From: Baffinella frigidus
Taxonomy: Eukaryota > Cryptophyceae > Cryptomonadales > Baffinellaceae
Reading direction: 5' to 3'
NCBI GenBank assembly: GCA_026770585.1
Contig: MU647544.1
Location: 2,984-40,432 of the forward strand
Length of the DNA stretch: 37,449 nucleotides
The translations under genes were made by a program, and so were the position numbers. Shown here piece after piece: positions 1-13,200 of this stretch. Each line of letters begins with the position of its first letter. Position 1 is the first letter of the stretch. The notes beneath the pieces are model-generated. The model saw only the letters and a list, made by a program, of their open reading frames with translations, made no database searches and was not told where the DNA came from.

Positions 1-636
1 GTGTTCAACCTTCATGTCCATACCAGGATCAGTGGGTTTTTTGTAAGTATTGTTTCGAAGAAGTCGTATCACCGGGTCTATGTGTTCAACCTTCAGAGGG
101 AATGTTTTTCTGGAAGGCAGTTTAACCTCCATTTCGTCGTTTGGGTCTGTGTTGCGCCTAGGCCATGTAAAGCTCATGTCCATACCAGGATCAGTGGGTT
201 CGTTGTAAGTGGTTCCTCTGTATAAATATCCAAAATCAAGTCGTCCAAGCTCCTGAATAAAAGTTTGTTCTCTCATCGGAGGCAGAAAGCCCTGAAATGT
301 CTTCCTTTCAAATTCAACCTCTCCATGTGTGATGGAACGTATAGTTTCATTCCAAGCTTTGCAGTAAGAATCATAAATGTCACTCAACGGTGCTGGTTTG
401 TAATTTGCCACACCACCCGTCCCGGCTTTATCGAATTCTTCGCCACCTCTCCAACGGAGATAGTACATCTCAACAAACTCACGTTGTTCTTCATCGGTGA
501 AATTCTGAGATTGAGGCGGTACGGTGTTATCAGGGCGTACCTCGTTTCGCATGTTGCGAACACGGTAGTGGTCTACGAGGTTGGGATACATGCGGGTGCC
601 GGGGTTGATTTCGATACGTATATACTGGCGGTACAT
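1..636 (-). CDS. Unknown protein, 3' end off the left edge (partial, 212 residues visible)
   Basis: An open minus-strand frame begins at the ATG at 636-634 and runs to base 1 without a stop, so its C-terminus lies outside the window. The 212 visible residues are hydrophilic, rich in Arg, Glu, Tyr and Pro, with no signal peptide or membrane segment. I recognise no family. The visible C-terminal part is repetitive: a peptide containing PTDPGMDM occurs twice about 55 residues apart, and KVEH also occurs twice, so the tail is probably a tandem-repeat region continuing past the edge. Its start faces the gene at 747 across about 110 bases, so the two are divergently transcribed. Plus-strand frames here are less convincing because the duplicated DNA is in frame only in the minus reading described. 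The start is the first in-frame ATG. Confidence 0.6.
   Translation of the reverse strand, partial: MYRQYIRIEINPGTRMYPNLVDHYRVRNMRNEVRPDNTVPPQSQNFTDEEQREFVEMYYLRWRGGEEFDKAGTGGVANYKPAPLSDIYDSYCKAWNETIRSITHGEVEFERKTFQGFLPPMREQTFIQELGRLDFGYLYRGTTYNEPTDPGMDMSFTWPRRNTDPNDEMEVKLPSRKTFPLKVEHIDPVIRLLRNNTYKKPTDPGMDMKVEH
12..200. repeat. Two exact 27-base direct repeats (12-38 and 174-200)
   Basis: A 27-base sequence beginning TCATGTCCATACC is present at 12-38 and again, identical, at 174-200. A second shorter word, GTGTTCAACCTTCA, occurs at 1-14 and 82-95. Both lie inside the partial minus-strand gene and keep its frame, so they are the DNA trace of a protein repeat. Confidence 0.75.
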
Positions 637-746
637 GGGATTGATACCCGTGACCACATATATGTGAATTTTTAAAGTTGATATAAGTCACATTTCCTCC
701 AAATCACCCAAATTTGGGTATTTAAGATGTCACCTGCAGCCCGGTC

Positions 747-1067
747 ATGATCCCATCACCCGACGAACAACTTGACACGATAAAGACCGAAATGTCTTTC
801 ACGTTTACCAAGAAGGATCGAGTGATGGCAGCATACCTGGACCGCATGCTGCTTCCAGATACTCGAGGGCCTCGTGGTAACACGGTTCTCCGTCCCAGAT
901 GGTTTGATGCATGGACAAAGTTGCAGAATGGTGTGGAGTTAGACAAGGCTGAAGTTTGCATGGCTGTGGTGCTGCGCGATGTGTTGGATGAAGGTGCTTG
1001 TATTCTACCAGACTATGCAGAGATCTGGTCGCTACTTTGCGAACAGAGGGTTACATGTGGCGAGTGA
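747..1067 (+). CDS. Small unknown protein (106 residues)
   Basis: This plus-strand frame starts at the ATG at 747 and encodes 106 residues with a mixed, globular-looking composition (several Trp, Leu and charged residues). It has no signal peptide, membrane segment or recognisable motif. A TATA-like TATTTAAG at 718-725 lies about 20 bases before the ATG, and a GATATAAG at 679-686 is further upstream. An earlier ATG at 727 opens only a seven-codon frame. A 79-residue minus-strand frame overlaps it (722-961), but that frame has no promoter-like sequence and a less protein-like composition. I favour the plus strand. Function unknown. Confidence 0.5.
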   Translation: MIPSPDEQLDTIKTEMSFTFTKKDRVMAAYLDRMLLPDTRGPRGNTVLRPRWFDAWTKLQNGVELDKAEVCMAVVLRDVLDEGACILPDYAEIWSLLCEQRVTCGE

Positions 1068-1077
1068 TATGATAAAG

Positions 1078-1152
1078 GGTTTAATTCGATTTGGTTTAAT
1101 TTGATTCGGTTTAGTTTGATTTGGTTTAATTTGATTCGGTTTAATTCGATCA
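1078..1152. repeat. 15-base tandem repeat, five units
   Basis: Five consecutive 15-base units related to GGTTTAATTTGATTC fill 1078-1152, differing by single substitutions. They begin ten bases after the stop of the 747 gene, in the gap between two convergent genes, and are not part of any convincing coding frame. Confidence 0.8.
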
Positions 1153-1160
1153 CCAAATAA

Positions 1161-1224
1161 CACAACACACACACCCACACACTCACACACTCACACACTC
1201 ACACACTCACACACTCACACACCC
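1161..1224. repeat. CA-rich microsatellite with CACACTCA units
   Basis: A simple CA tract passes into repeated 8-base CACACTCA units. It continues the noncoding gap between the convergent genes ending at 1067 and 1295. No gene is seen in this stretch. Confidence 0.8.
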
Positions 1225-1294
1225 AACCACTCTTATACCTTGCAAAATACATCCTGGATTTGCTGTAGACGAACCGACATATAGCGTGTGTGGT

Positions 1295-4200
1295 CTAATC
1301 GACATGTGACAAAGCGTAGGCACTAAAGGCAGTACGGGTTACACTGACGAGTATCTTCATGATGGCGGATACTCCCAAGGGGAGTCCCAGAAGTACAAAA
1401 ACGATGATCACTACCAAGGGGATCAGCTGGTATATCGTCAGTGTATTACACCAGGCAAAGCCTGAGATTATGTTTTGGTCTTCACTCCCCACAACCGTCT
1501 TGGACCGGTATACGGCCGTCGCTAGATTCTCTGCCGTCTCCAACCCAAACGTCGCTGTATACAAGTTACCGGGTGTGGCGAGGTAGTCTCCCAGCTGGTT
1601 GCAAAGACCCATTGAACTGTAACAGACAGTCCACGCCAGGTTTGCGGAAAAGTCTACAAAGTAGAACGGCTTTGCATTACACTGCACTAGACAGGAAGCA
1701 TCTGGAACAGACTCTGACTGGTCGTGGGTACACCGCAAAAGACTTTGAGGGATGATGATTTTCAGGGGTATAAAATAAGAAACGTCGGAGACCATTGAAC
1801 TAAAGAAACAGGTGGGGACCAGCGGTATACACGCAGGGCTGTATCCGAATGCTACAAACATGACAATCCCTGTGAATCCAAACATTGCAAACAAGCCTGA
1901 TACGACAGGAATCTTGGTAAAACTGAACAATGCGCTAATTATCGTGAGAGCAATTATCGCGATGAAACTCGCAGTAAAGACCGAATAAGTGTGACGGGTA
2001 CAAAACATTACAGATTCGACATTGCAGGTGAGCAGCTTGATAGCGGTTTCAGGTAGGTCGTACGCAATGCCTAGTAGTGGATCTGGGGTGAATCCCATCC
2101 AACTGAAGAAATTCACGGGATACTTGACATACCAGGCAGAACCGTCTGAAAACTCGGTGAATGTTTGTTTATGCTCAGATTCGGCAGATCCGGCGGATTC
2201 GATGCGTTCTTGTTCCCGTAGTGCCGACCGTTCTTCTGCGGAACGTGTCCAGTGATGCCAGGACGTTGTGAAATACCCAACAGGACTGTATAAAACATCT
2301 GGCCTCACCGGTCGGTCCTTCTCGCTATAGGCCTTTGCCATGATTGCCACAACCTTCTGTATTGCGCTTAACATGGAAGTTGCTACATTACACGAGTCGT
2401 CCGTCCCCCAATAGACATACGTTGGTGGCCAGGGAATATCCCCTTTGACGAACTCCGCTGCGGCCGCCTTTGGTAGTATTTGTACAACTCCTTCACCTAG
2501 GGCAACCTCTGAACTATACGACTGAACAGCGTTCATTCTGTTTATGAAACTGTTGTCAATAAACTGTTGAAGTGCGCGTTTACCTGCTGTACCAGCTGGT
2601 ACACTTTCAGTGGCGGGTGATAGTCCTTCCGGGTTGGTGGGTGACCCTCCTTCAAAGTTGGTTTCAGAGTTGGTTTCAGGGTTGGTTTCAGAGTTGGTTT
2701 CAGAGTTGGTTTCAGGGTTGGTGGAAGAAGTCTCGTAGTGAGTTGCAACTGGTATAGGCCCTGTGTCCATGGTTGATTCTTCTGGCACCCAGTGGGCCCG
2801 GGCTGTGGGGGTGTGCATAATAGCGTGTCCCAACGCAAGCTTATGCTCGTCTTTCCGACGCCGCTCGCGTGCCTCGACCTTTGTAGGGGGTTGTGCAGTC
2901 TTGTGCGGTGCATGCTTGTTTACCAAAGGCGTTCCTCTGGAGAATAAGTGCCGCCAAAACAAACCTGTGAGGTGACGGCTCATGCCACGCGAGAACGTTT
3001 CGAAACTACCCCGTGGCGTATTGTTTGCAGTGTGTCCATGGGTATCGGTATTATTGTGTTTGTCTGAATCCATCTCTTCCATGGCATTGACAAGAGCGTT
3101 TGTCGACGCAAATGCCTCTATGTTAGCGTGGACCCACCACCGATGTGCGTCGCGTATAAGTACTCGCAACGGTGTCATGGATTGAGTATGCAGCAAAGCG
3201 CGCACCCACAACCAGGGACGTTGTAGTACGGCATACAAACGAGAAGGATGCGCAACGACGTCGTATGCAAAATCCTCCGCACCGATCAGGAATGTGTCTG
3301 GGATTAGGTGGCTTATGTTAGCAACATGTACGATTTCCATCCCAATAGCACGCCAGCGGACACATGCCTTCAACATCTCCTCGTCGGAGATCGAAAGGGG
3401 GTTGGAGGTCGAAAGGGTATCGGCCCCCGGCAGCGTTTGGTTCACCAGTCTGGGAACGTGCCGGCAGACGTGTGTATGCACCGCACTCCAGTCGCCGTGC
3501 AATGCTTGTTCGTAAACATCCGGGGGTATTACGAAGCGATAGAATGCAGAAGCACTGCTATTTGAATCCATGAAGGACAACAGCCTACGACTGTGCAGAT
3601 TCTCCAAGCCGACGGCATATGTCTCAGAAACACCAGGACCACGCTCTACAGATATACAATAGCGCTGTGACGCGTCGAGCATATCACAGCGGGATGTCGC
3701 AAGCTTCGAGCCCTCTATGTTGTATGTACTTGAACTTCTGAGCTCTCCTTGTGCGGCACTACCGAGTGCAACCATACACATGGAAAACGGTGGTGTAAAA
3801 ACAAGCTCACCTCGTGCTTGGGGTTCACACGTAGCAAAACTAACCTGGCGAGTTGCACAACCACAATGTCCAACTGTGTCACCCGGTGCGACTAGGCATA
3901 TGCGGTCTGTCGCACATTCTGCACAGGATATCGACCCAAATATATCACGTTCGAAGAAATCATCTACAATATCACACGTCGACCCACTTAAAGCACACTC
4001 GTCATTCGCGATACACGTAGTGCGCAGCAGTGTCTGTACACCACACTTGCATGTCTTGGTTACGATGTCACACCCGTAACGAGCGAACGAGGTCGACGGT
4101 GCATCCGGGCAGCTGTCACACACACCCATCCCCGCTGACTGTGAATAGAATCCAGTGTCATCCATGAGTGCAGACAAATCCCCCCCCGTGCATGTATCTG

Positions 4201-7200
4201 CAGCACTACACGAAAGACTTCGGGCGTCTCCGAGGAAAGTACTATATGTTGACCAACAGCGGGTTGCTACGGGTAGGGATGTAGGCCCTCCGTTTGACAA
4301 GGGCACCACAAGACCATCACACAGATCTTTCCCAGCAACACAATCTCTCTTATGCATATCAAGCATGTCGAGTCCCATCTGCTTGAACGGTGCCCATCCA
4401 GCGATCTCGAATTCGACAAATGCTGTACCAAGCGGTAGCAAGATTTGTGGGCATATGTAGGCTATCCACATATCGTCAAACAGCCACTGTACCGTTGTAC
4501 ATATCCAGTCGAGAAAAATTTGGAGTTGCTTTCCGAGCCCAGAGTCCATCATGAATTCGAAAACAAGATTCCCAAGGGCCTCAAACAGTGCCCCCATTTC
4601 CCGTGACAACAACTCCCAGTATTTCATAACTTGTCCCCAGGTCTGTGATTCTGTATTGTCCACGACATCCGGAAGTGGCGGTGGTCTCATGAATATAAAC
4701 CGCAGTAAGCTAATCTGTACCATAAAGTAGAAGTATGATATACGCATGATCTTATCGACGATTACTCGCATGTTGCCAAGCATATCGTAGACGATCTGTA
4801 ACTGGGTCGAGGCGCATTGCTGAACGGAAGCCTGGTTAGATTCGTGGATTGCTTCACTACGATCGTCTGCGATTGGACACGCGTCCTCGTGTACATCGAG
4901 ATAGAAATTCTCGACTGTAGCTTGAACAAATTCTTGGTTTGATGCAGAATATATGCCTGGCACATAGAAGAATGCTTCTTCGTGGCACACTCCAGCGGCC
5001 TTGCAATTGATCTCAAATATTTTGCTACGAGCAGCCTGGATCGCTACACATAGACTGTTCATGGTACTGTCGATGTCACACACGTCTATGGGAGCAACCG
5101 CTTCGAACCCTGTATCCGTAGCGGTGTCGAGTAATGCGTCCCGACAAGCACCAACACGCGTGTGAGGGTTTGACCAGGTTTCTTTTGAAATGGACCTTGT
5201 GCAGTTTCCGACCGACGACCCACTTGAACACGTCTTTGTAGCGATCTTCGTGTTCTCGTCAAATACCGTCGTGCACTCCGGGTCGACTCGTTTACAGAAC
5301 ACCCACGGGACTTCCCACATTGCAACCTCTTCCGGTGTGATGTTTGTCTCAAATGCCTCGCTTGCCTGTCGTAGAAGCTCGCCCGCACTCATGGTCTGGG
5401 TGGCACCACCATCTGCGTCTGTCATGTTCTTAACTGTAAACAGGTTGCCCTCATCGTCCACAAACGCCTGCCAAAATTCTTCTGATACCCAGCTCGACAT
5501 GTTAAGAACATGGTCGAGCTTCTCACAGCTGTCGTTGATTTCGTTGATTTCGTTGGTTTCGTCCGTCGAGGCGCACAGCGATTCCCGTAGCATCTCTCGC
5601 AGGTTCCCTGCGATTGCACGTTCGGCACTCTCGCGGTACAACACCCCAAAACTCGTCTCCGGTGGGATGTCTTTGTCTTCACCACCCGAGGACGAAGAGC
5701 TGGTGCCAGCAGTAAAACCAGGGGGCGCGCTACACGTTTGAGCACACGACCGCCTCTCACTTGGATCCCAAGCATGCGTCGCGCCCCCACTCCCAGTGGT
5801 TTGTGCCGGACCAGTGTAACAGTCCCCACCGGGGACTTGAGTATTACGCGGTGTGTCACTGTTGGTATTGGGGGTGTCTTTGCTGTATCGATATTCAAAG
5901 TCGTGAATACGGTCGAGTAAGTTACAATCCGTCGTTCGTTCCGTTGTATCACTGCTAGAAATCCAAGATCCGTCACGTAGAACCCCTCCAGTGTACGGCC
6001 AATCGAGCTGTTCAACACAGGCAGATAGGCGTGTGCCTTTCATCACCATACTTGTATGCCACCCACCGACATCGTCACGGAGAGCCTTCACTGTATCACT
6101 AAAACTGCATGGACCGTTGTTTACCAATGATAACTGACAGTCTTCTAACGACTCACAATAACAGAATCCGTTGGAGGTCTTGATCAAGGCAGAGTGTACG
6201 ACTACATTCGCCTGGCCTGCTGCTTGAACGGTGTTACTACGCCTCGGGGGCGTGTCGCTATCGTCGCTGGCACCCCCTCCGGGGGTTTGCTCACTGGCAC
6301 CCCCTCCGGGGGTTTGCTCACTGTGGAGAGCAAAAATCGTAGCCGCACGGCGCGCATTTGGCAATGAGGGTCGGAACTTAGACCCAGCCTGGCCGGAAAG
6401 ATACAAGCGCTGTTTCAACGGACATCCCCAATGCAATGGACGTGACGAATCTTCCAACAAATCGGGTTCTTGTTCGTGTGCGTTTGTATGTTCTAGAAGT
6501 GCGTCCCATTTAAGCCATTCGTGCATCTCACTCCCGTCGGTAAGAACCGTTCCCCGTCTCATGGCGTTGTGTTCTTGCGTACGGGACATTGCGTCGCCAG
6601 CACTAGACCCAGCCAACACAATGTCATACAGTCGCAATACACCTTCTTCGGACACGACAAAGTGCATCTGGTGACCGCCAATATCATCCTTATGCAAATG
6701 GAGGAAGTTTTTATCGATCCCCACGTCGGTTGCGAGAAACTCAGGGGTCCGGAACAGTTTCCTGTGTGGGCGCACGAACAGACCACCCGGCTCGCGTGTG
6801 TCTGGGCGAGCGGTGTATGCATACAGATTCGGTTGTGGCACACCAGCACCACCAGAGTTTGAACCACCCCCGAGAAGGCCTTGCGGGTGTTTGCACACAC
6901 CGCTGTCTACACTGTTTACATCCATAGGCTTCAAGAAACACATATTACTACGCATCCAAGGCGATACGATACGACCCGGTGCCCACTTGTCGTTCTTTAC
7001 TCGACAACCGTCTCCTTGTTCGGCATAGAAGATAGAGCTATTGTCTTGGGTTTCACAATATAATGGGTTCTTGCACAACGTGTCGAAAACACGTGCTGGC
7101 TTCGTTCTCTCGGTGTTCTCTTTAATGTCACAACCTTCCAGCGCACTGAAGTCACCCCCGGTCCATGGGTTGAAGACGTCGATTGTCTTCATGTCGGCAC

Positions 7201-10200
7201 GTACCCGACATACAGCCTCCCAGATGGTTGTGTTCTCGCAATGGTTGGCAAAGTCCATGAGGTACTCAAAGTGTTTCTCTCGTAGTGCACGCTCACTTTG
7301 CGCCCACATAAGCAATGCACCCCCATCCCTATCTGCAGAGACCAGTTTTGTGGCGGAAACTGGCAGCACCAAAGAAAAATACCGCGGGATTTCCACTGTA
7401 CCCGGGCTCGTGTATGCTTTCCTTGCACGCTCTCGAAGTGCCAACAGATGATCGTTTTGGTTGCATTGCTTATACGAAACCTTTGCAGTTTCGGCAGAAG
7501 TATCGAGACAAGCGCCAATGTCGAGAAATGGGGGACCTTCTGCGGGTGTCTTCAGTGTCCCAGTCCGCTGTTCCCACAAAAGAGCGCGATCCGGTGAGTA
7601 AACGGGAAAGTCCCATCCAACCGGGTGTCTCAGGACGGACTTCTCTGCGAGAAAGGACCCCCTGGGGATTTGTATGTAGAATGCATCTCTTTCGGTTACG
7701 GCCTGCTCTTTCAAAGAATTCGCCAGGAATGTCTTGCGGTACTGTGACATGGTCAAGTGTAGCATGTATCGTATGGTATCACGAAGCGACAATTTCGAAC
7801 GGCCAGCCCCTGCATTGTCTTGACTCTTTTGCCGTAGAAAGGTGATCAAGATTTTCTCCCATTGGGGCGAAGAATGCCTATAGTAGTTTGCGTTGAGAGA
7901 CTGTACCTCCACATCGCATTCGTGGTTCCCTCTACAATAGGCGTCGTCTGGTGAACCACGGCTACAATCACCACAATAAAAATAACCGTTGCGAATTTCG
8001 ATGTCATTTCCGTCACACGTTTGGCTGTCGCAAGTAAATCCAGCCATCAGCTCCAAGCTGAACGCTTGGTACCCCGGGACAAGTGCAACGTCGACGTCGT
8101 CACTTGCACTGCCAGCCATGTTCATATTGTTCCCTGGTAGATATGACGGTCCGCTGTTGTAGTCAAAGTACTTGGACATATAACTATCGTAATTTTTTGC
8201 AAATATGCTAGCAGCCTCAGTGGTAGAGACATAAGACACAATGTTCCCATCGATGTCCCTGTTCAACGCCTGGATGACTTTCAAATTGTCCATAATACTT
8301 TTCGGGAATACTGCTGGTCCACTGTCAGCATGACGAGTTTCCTGTGGGATATTACAGTTATACCACGGAGGATACTGTTGCGAGGTGTCAGATCGAGTAT
8401 ATGTTGACAAGGTCTTGTAGTATGTGCATGGGTTTGTGTCGCATATAGAACAAGATTCAAGGTCTTCCCCGACGCCTCCGGTATACATATTATTAGACTG
8501 ACCTGTGCCACCGTGTGTTTGTGTCCATGCCATGAGTGGCGGCCACTGCTGATTGTCAAAAAGACATGTCGACGGTACGAATTCCGGGACGGGTGTTGTG
8601 GTAGCATCGGGATCAGTGCCCGTATCATCACCATCACTTTTGCATGGCAGAACATATGATCCATCTGACGCCTTGTCCACCCATACGTCTGTACGAGACT
8701 TGCCTGCGGGGCATGATGTACAGCCATTATATGACGCAAGTTTCCACCCCACTGTCCATAGATAGACATCCAGTCGCCAAACACCTTTTTCTTCATAGTC
8801 CCCATCTCTGCACTGGCAGCAGTCCCCGTTCTCCCCTTTAACGACTGCCTTGCAGTCATACACGAAATTCTTGCCACCATCCGCCGTGGACACGCCATCC
8901 GCATCTACTTTCCAGACCCATCCCGGGCCACATTTTTCGTGTCGGACCCACTCTGGGTACATTCCGGCGTCCAGAAGATTCCTTGAAGCAGGCGCTTCAC
9001 GGTTCTTGGTCTCGCGTGTCTCTGTCATGGTTTCGGGTCCATCTGGGCCCGTCGAATGGAGTAGACGTCTCGACGGTACAGTAAAACGTGACCCGACGAT
9101 CGGTGTTGCAAATACATTGTGTCCATCCCCAGTTACCACCAGGTCTTTGACACGGTTCACAACATCCTTGCGATCAAATAGTGTGTTGTTCCAGAATAGC
9201 TTCTCGTTTTCACCCTGGTACTTCGGATTACGTCCTATTATACGACCTGCTTCGTATGGGTAACCGTACGTTATCAGTCGTACACCAGGGGGTAGATTTG
9301 CCAAATGCCAGGTGTACTCGGCTGACCTGGCGAACTCATCCGAGTTATCATCGTTGAAACACGTATTCCCCACTTCATAGCAAACACGGTCTGGATGCGG
9401 GTTTAAAACAGTCACCGGGTTTCCGGCATTTGCGCTACCACATCCGATTGTATCGTCACCGTAGTCATTTACCTGACATGTGTACCCTTCACTAACAGGG
9501 GTACGGGGTGACGTGTGCTCGTCGTTGCTTCCTATGTAACATTTTTGACCGAGAAACGTTGCCGTCGGGGCCGAGTCTGGTTTACAGACCTTTATGGTAT
9601 TACCCGTGGTGTGCATTGCATCCGTGCCATGGTGCATAACAATATTCGCTTCACGTTGCGCATCCACGCGTGGGTACGAATTCGTCATTATATCCTGTAG
9701 AGTGTTACCCTTGTAGATACACGCACCACGGGCCTCTTCTGAAGTGCCTTCAAATCCCTGGTCTCGACTTCCCCAGACTAAACACCTGTCCTCTGAATTG
9801 GACGGAAACTGGTATTCCACCGCACTGTCAAGGGAGTCTGGGATGACAGGGGCAGAAGTCGTGTCCGTGTGCAACCATGGTTGGGAGAAGAGTGCTATAT
9901 CGGCCGGGCCCCATTGAGGGACCATGGACTGAAACAGCTCTGCATCTGGAACCCGTTGTACCAAATTTCCGAGTTGGTAGTCTTCAAACATCCAGCGTTG
10001 GAGTATGGATCGTATCGTCTTACCCTGAACATAAGGTGGTAGAACGGTCTTGTCCACACTTTCAACACACCCTGCTAGGGTCTCTCCACAAGGTGCAAAG
10101 TTCTTTATCGCAGTAGAACTTGCAGAATTGTATGTTTCAAAGACCATATGCTGATACTTCAACATATGTGCAGCGTCGTCCTCGTTGTTTTCCGCTGGAG

Positions 10201-13200
10201 GCCTTTTCACGGCCCATGTCCATTTGCGCCGTGTATAACATTTCGGTTTTAGGAAGTCGGTGAACTTGTGATCACCTCCTGTAAGATTCCTATGCACGGT
10301 GTCCAACGCGATATAACCTGCGTATTTCACGTTTATGACTTGTTGCATCAGCATGTCCTCTATCTCGACAGTTGGCATCGCGGTCTGTTGGAGCCACTCT
10401 TTGACAGTTACATACGGGATTGCATGTGCCGGGTTGGCATTAGTGGTCTGTAACCATCGATCCCAAGCAGGACATTCTACGGTGTTAGAGTCGGATACAT
10501 CCAACTCGGACAATAGGTGACACTTAACCCACCACATGGGGGCCACTTCGACCATGGAATACTCAGTGAACATGTTAATTGTCGAGTCCGAGTACAGCGA
10601 TTTAGTCGTAGTGGTGGTAGTAGTTGTCGTAGTATTCCCGTCGGTGGTATCAACTGTTGTCGTGTCTATAGGTAAGCTATACACAATCCGGTGAGCATCG
10701 ATACTGTTAGCCGCGTCGTCATTCAAGAAATACCCTTGGTCCAATTTGGTCAAGATATGATCCGCACATGTGATACGTCTGTTGTACTCCGGTAATGAGT
10801 TGAACCCCGTTTGGAAGATATCATTGACGATTGCATTCACATGTCCTCGGATGGTCTCTTTCTGCGTCGGGTTATATCTATTCATCAAAGCGGTTCTTAT
10901 GGCTGCCTTCTGTGCTCCGTCGATAGGTTTGAGGTCACAGTGTTGATCCAACTGGTCAAAATCGTATAGGAACAGGTACACAAGCGGCACCACCGCAAAG
11001 TCCACCTTACAAAACGAATTATGCATCAAATATCCAAAGGCTCCGCAGCTTACTGCGTCTTTTACACGGTATTCATCCGTCATACTTGTCGAGGGACTGG
11101 TGGCCCTGTTGACCAACCGGTCTGCAATGTCACGACCATGAATTCGATAATCCGGTTGCGAGCACTGCGGGATGTTCACACATGCTTGTAGGTTGAGGTC
11201 GTGGAAATTCTCATCGGTCCCCAAAAACCCGGTCTGGTGGTTGCCCATGTTCTCCATACGAGCAACCTTGACGTGGTGTGGTGTATCGGCACCAGACGTA
11301 GTCACCCCATTGGCACGATAGTAGGTCTGGTACAACTTGTTGTATCTAGCGGGTACACGATGGCCCCTGAGACCGCGTTCCCAGCTCCCGCTATACATCG
11401 AAGCTACCGAGCCAGCCGTTGTTATTTTTGGACTACACATGACATGCCCGTCATAATGTTCGAAGTCGCGGTCGCATCGATGAGGTTCCTGGTATAGGAT
11501 TTTCTGTGAAGCAAATATGTTGAGACTGGTATCGTCTTCTTCTTGGAGTGTGTCAGCCCAATGAACATCAGTTCCAAGGTTGCAGATATCTGCCTGGATG
11601 TCGTCGGTTGTCTGCGACGCAGAGTCACAATGCGTGTCAAAGACGTTTCGATACTCAAACCAGTTGCGATATGAACAGAGGCCATGGGCCTCAAAGAGTC
11701 CAGTGATACGACCCCAAGCGCTCTTGCCATACATGTCAATGGTTTCCATCGTTGCACTGTCACACGACGTAGCATGCCACGAAAGGTCCACACTACCACC
11801 TGCATATTCATTGTTGATCTCCACCACCGGTAACACACATCGACCCTCCCCAGAACAGAGCATATCGGGTCGGTTCAGACCGCCTTCTTCGATACTGTCC
11901 GAGCAATGTCTATGGGACGTACATTCAACAAACTTCGAGTCGTAAACCCATGATAGAGAAGATGGGTTGACCACCGCGGTTACCATGCATACATTGTTAA
12001 TACACTTCATTGTCTTGTCACCCTCAACCCCGACAGCGTTGTCCCCTGCACACTGGCTATCGTGTGTACATTCGAACAGCGGAGGCATACCACACTCACC
12101 AACATCCTCTTCCGTCTCAGCCCACAAGCCTGGTTTCGCATCCGCCGGAAGCCCTAGTTTATGCAAAACGGATGTACTGCTTAGCCAGACACGACTGATA
12201 TTGTCTGGCCATGATGTGAGCAACCCACTTGAACGCATGCGCGCTTCTTGTGTGTTTTCTATATCCCACGGGACGTGGTGTGAGGACGTTGAACACGCCT
12301 CCGTCGTCCACGTCTTTTCATTCCCCGAGTTGTCATTGTTGAGTACCGGTACTGCATAATCAACCCGAACACCTGTACGCATACGGGTGCAAACACGGAC
12401 ATTGTTCTGTTCGCGAAGAGTCTGCCCAAATGTGTTCAGACGGCACACACCAGACGCCCCAGCATTGTTCATTGTCAACTTCTCACTACGCATGCCTGCT
12501 GGGATGGTATGCCTGTAACGCATCTTGTGGGCGTCTCTGTCATACTGGAACTGGTTGCTGAAAGTGCGATACGCCACATTCTTGTCCGCGCATGGAGTCG
12601 TAACATGGAACCCAACCGGGTGTTCCCATGACACAGGCCACCAATCTGAAACACCCCCACAGCTCGCATGTACGTCATCGTGTCGCGGACCACTCGAGCG
12701 ATGCCATGGCGTTCTTAGTGTGCTTGACAGCGGATTGACTGGCTGTGTCGGGCGTATGTAGGTGTTCCATAGCTTCTCGATTTCTAGACCGACCGCATCT
12801 GAGTTTAGTCCGCTGTTCTCCGAGTCGGTCCCAAACAGATCCCTACTCGACTGGATTGATGCCCAGTGTGGGTCGTCGGGCTTTGACCACTTAAGCGACA
12901 ATGTACGACTCCGTTGGCTCAGGAACGAATACGCGTCAAGAACTGCATGGCTACTTCCGTATTCTGCAATAAACTCTACCACATTGATTTCAACCGGTGC
13001 GATCGTGGTCGTCGTATCGGTATGGTGGCAGTTTGGTAGTACACTACATGGGTCAAATATCAAAACGATAGGGTTGCTGGTTGCAGGGTTGCTGGTTGAT
13101 TTGTGGTATACCGCAACACACGACGAGCCAGCAACGACGAAGCTCTCTGTTGCACCAAGACCGGTACCAGGGACAAATGTAATACCTTTACACTCAGGAT

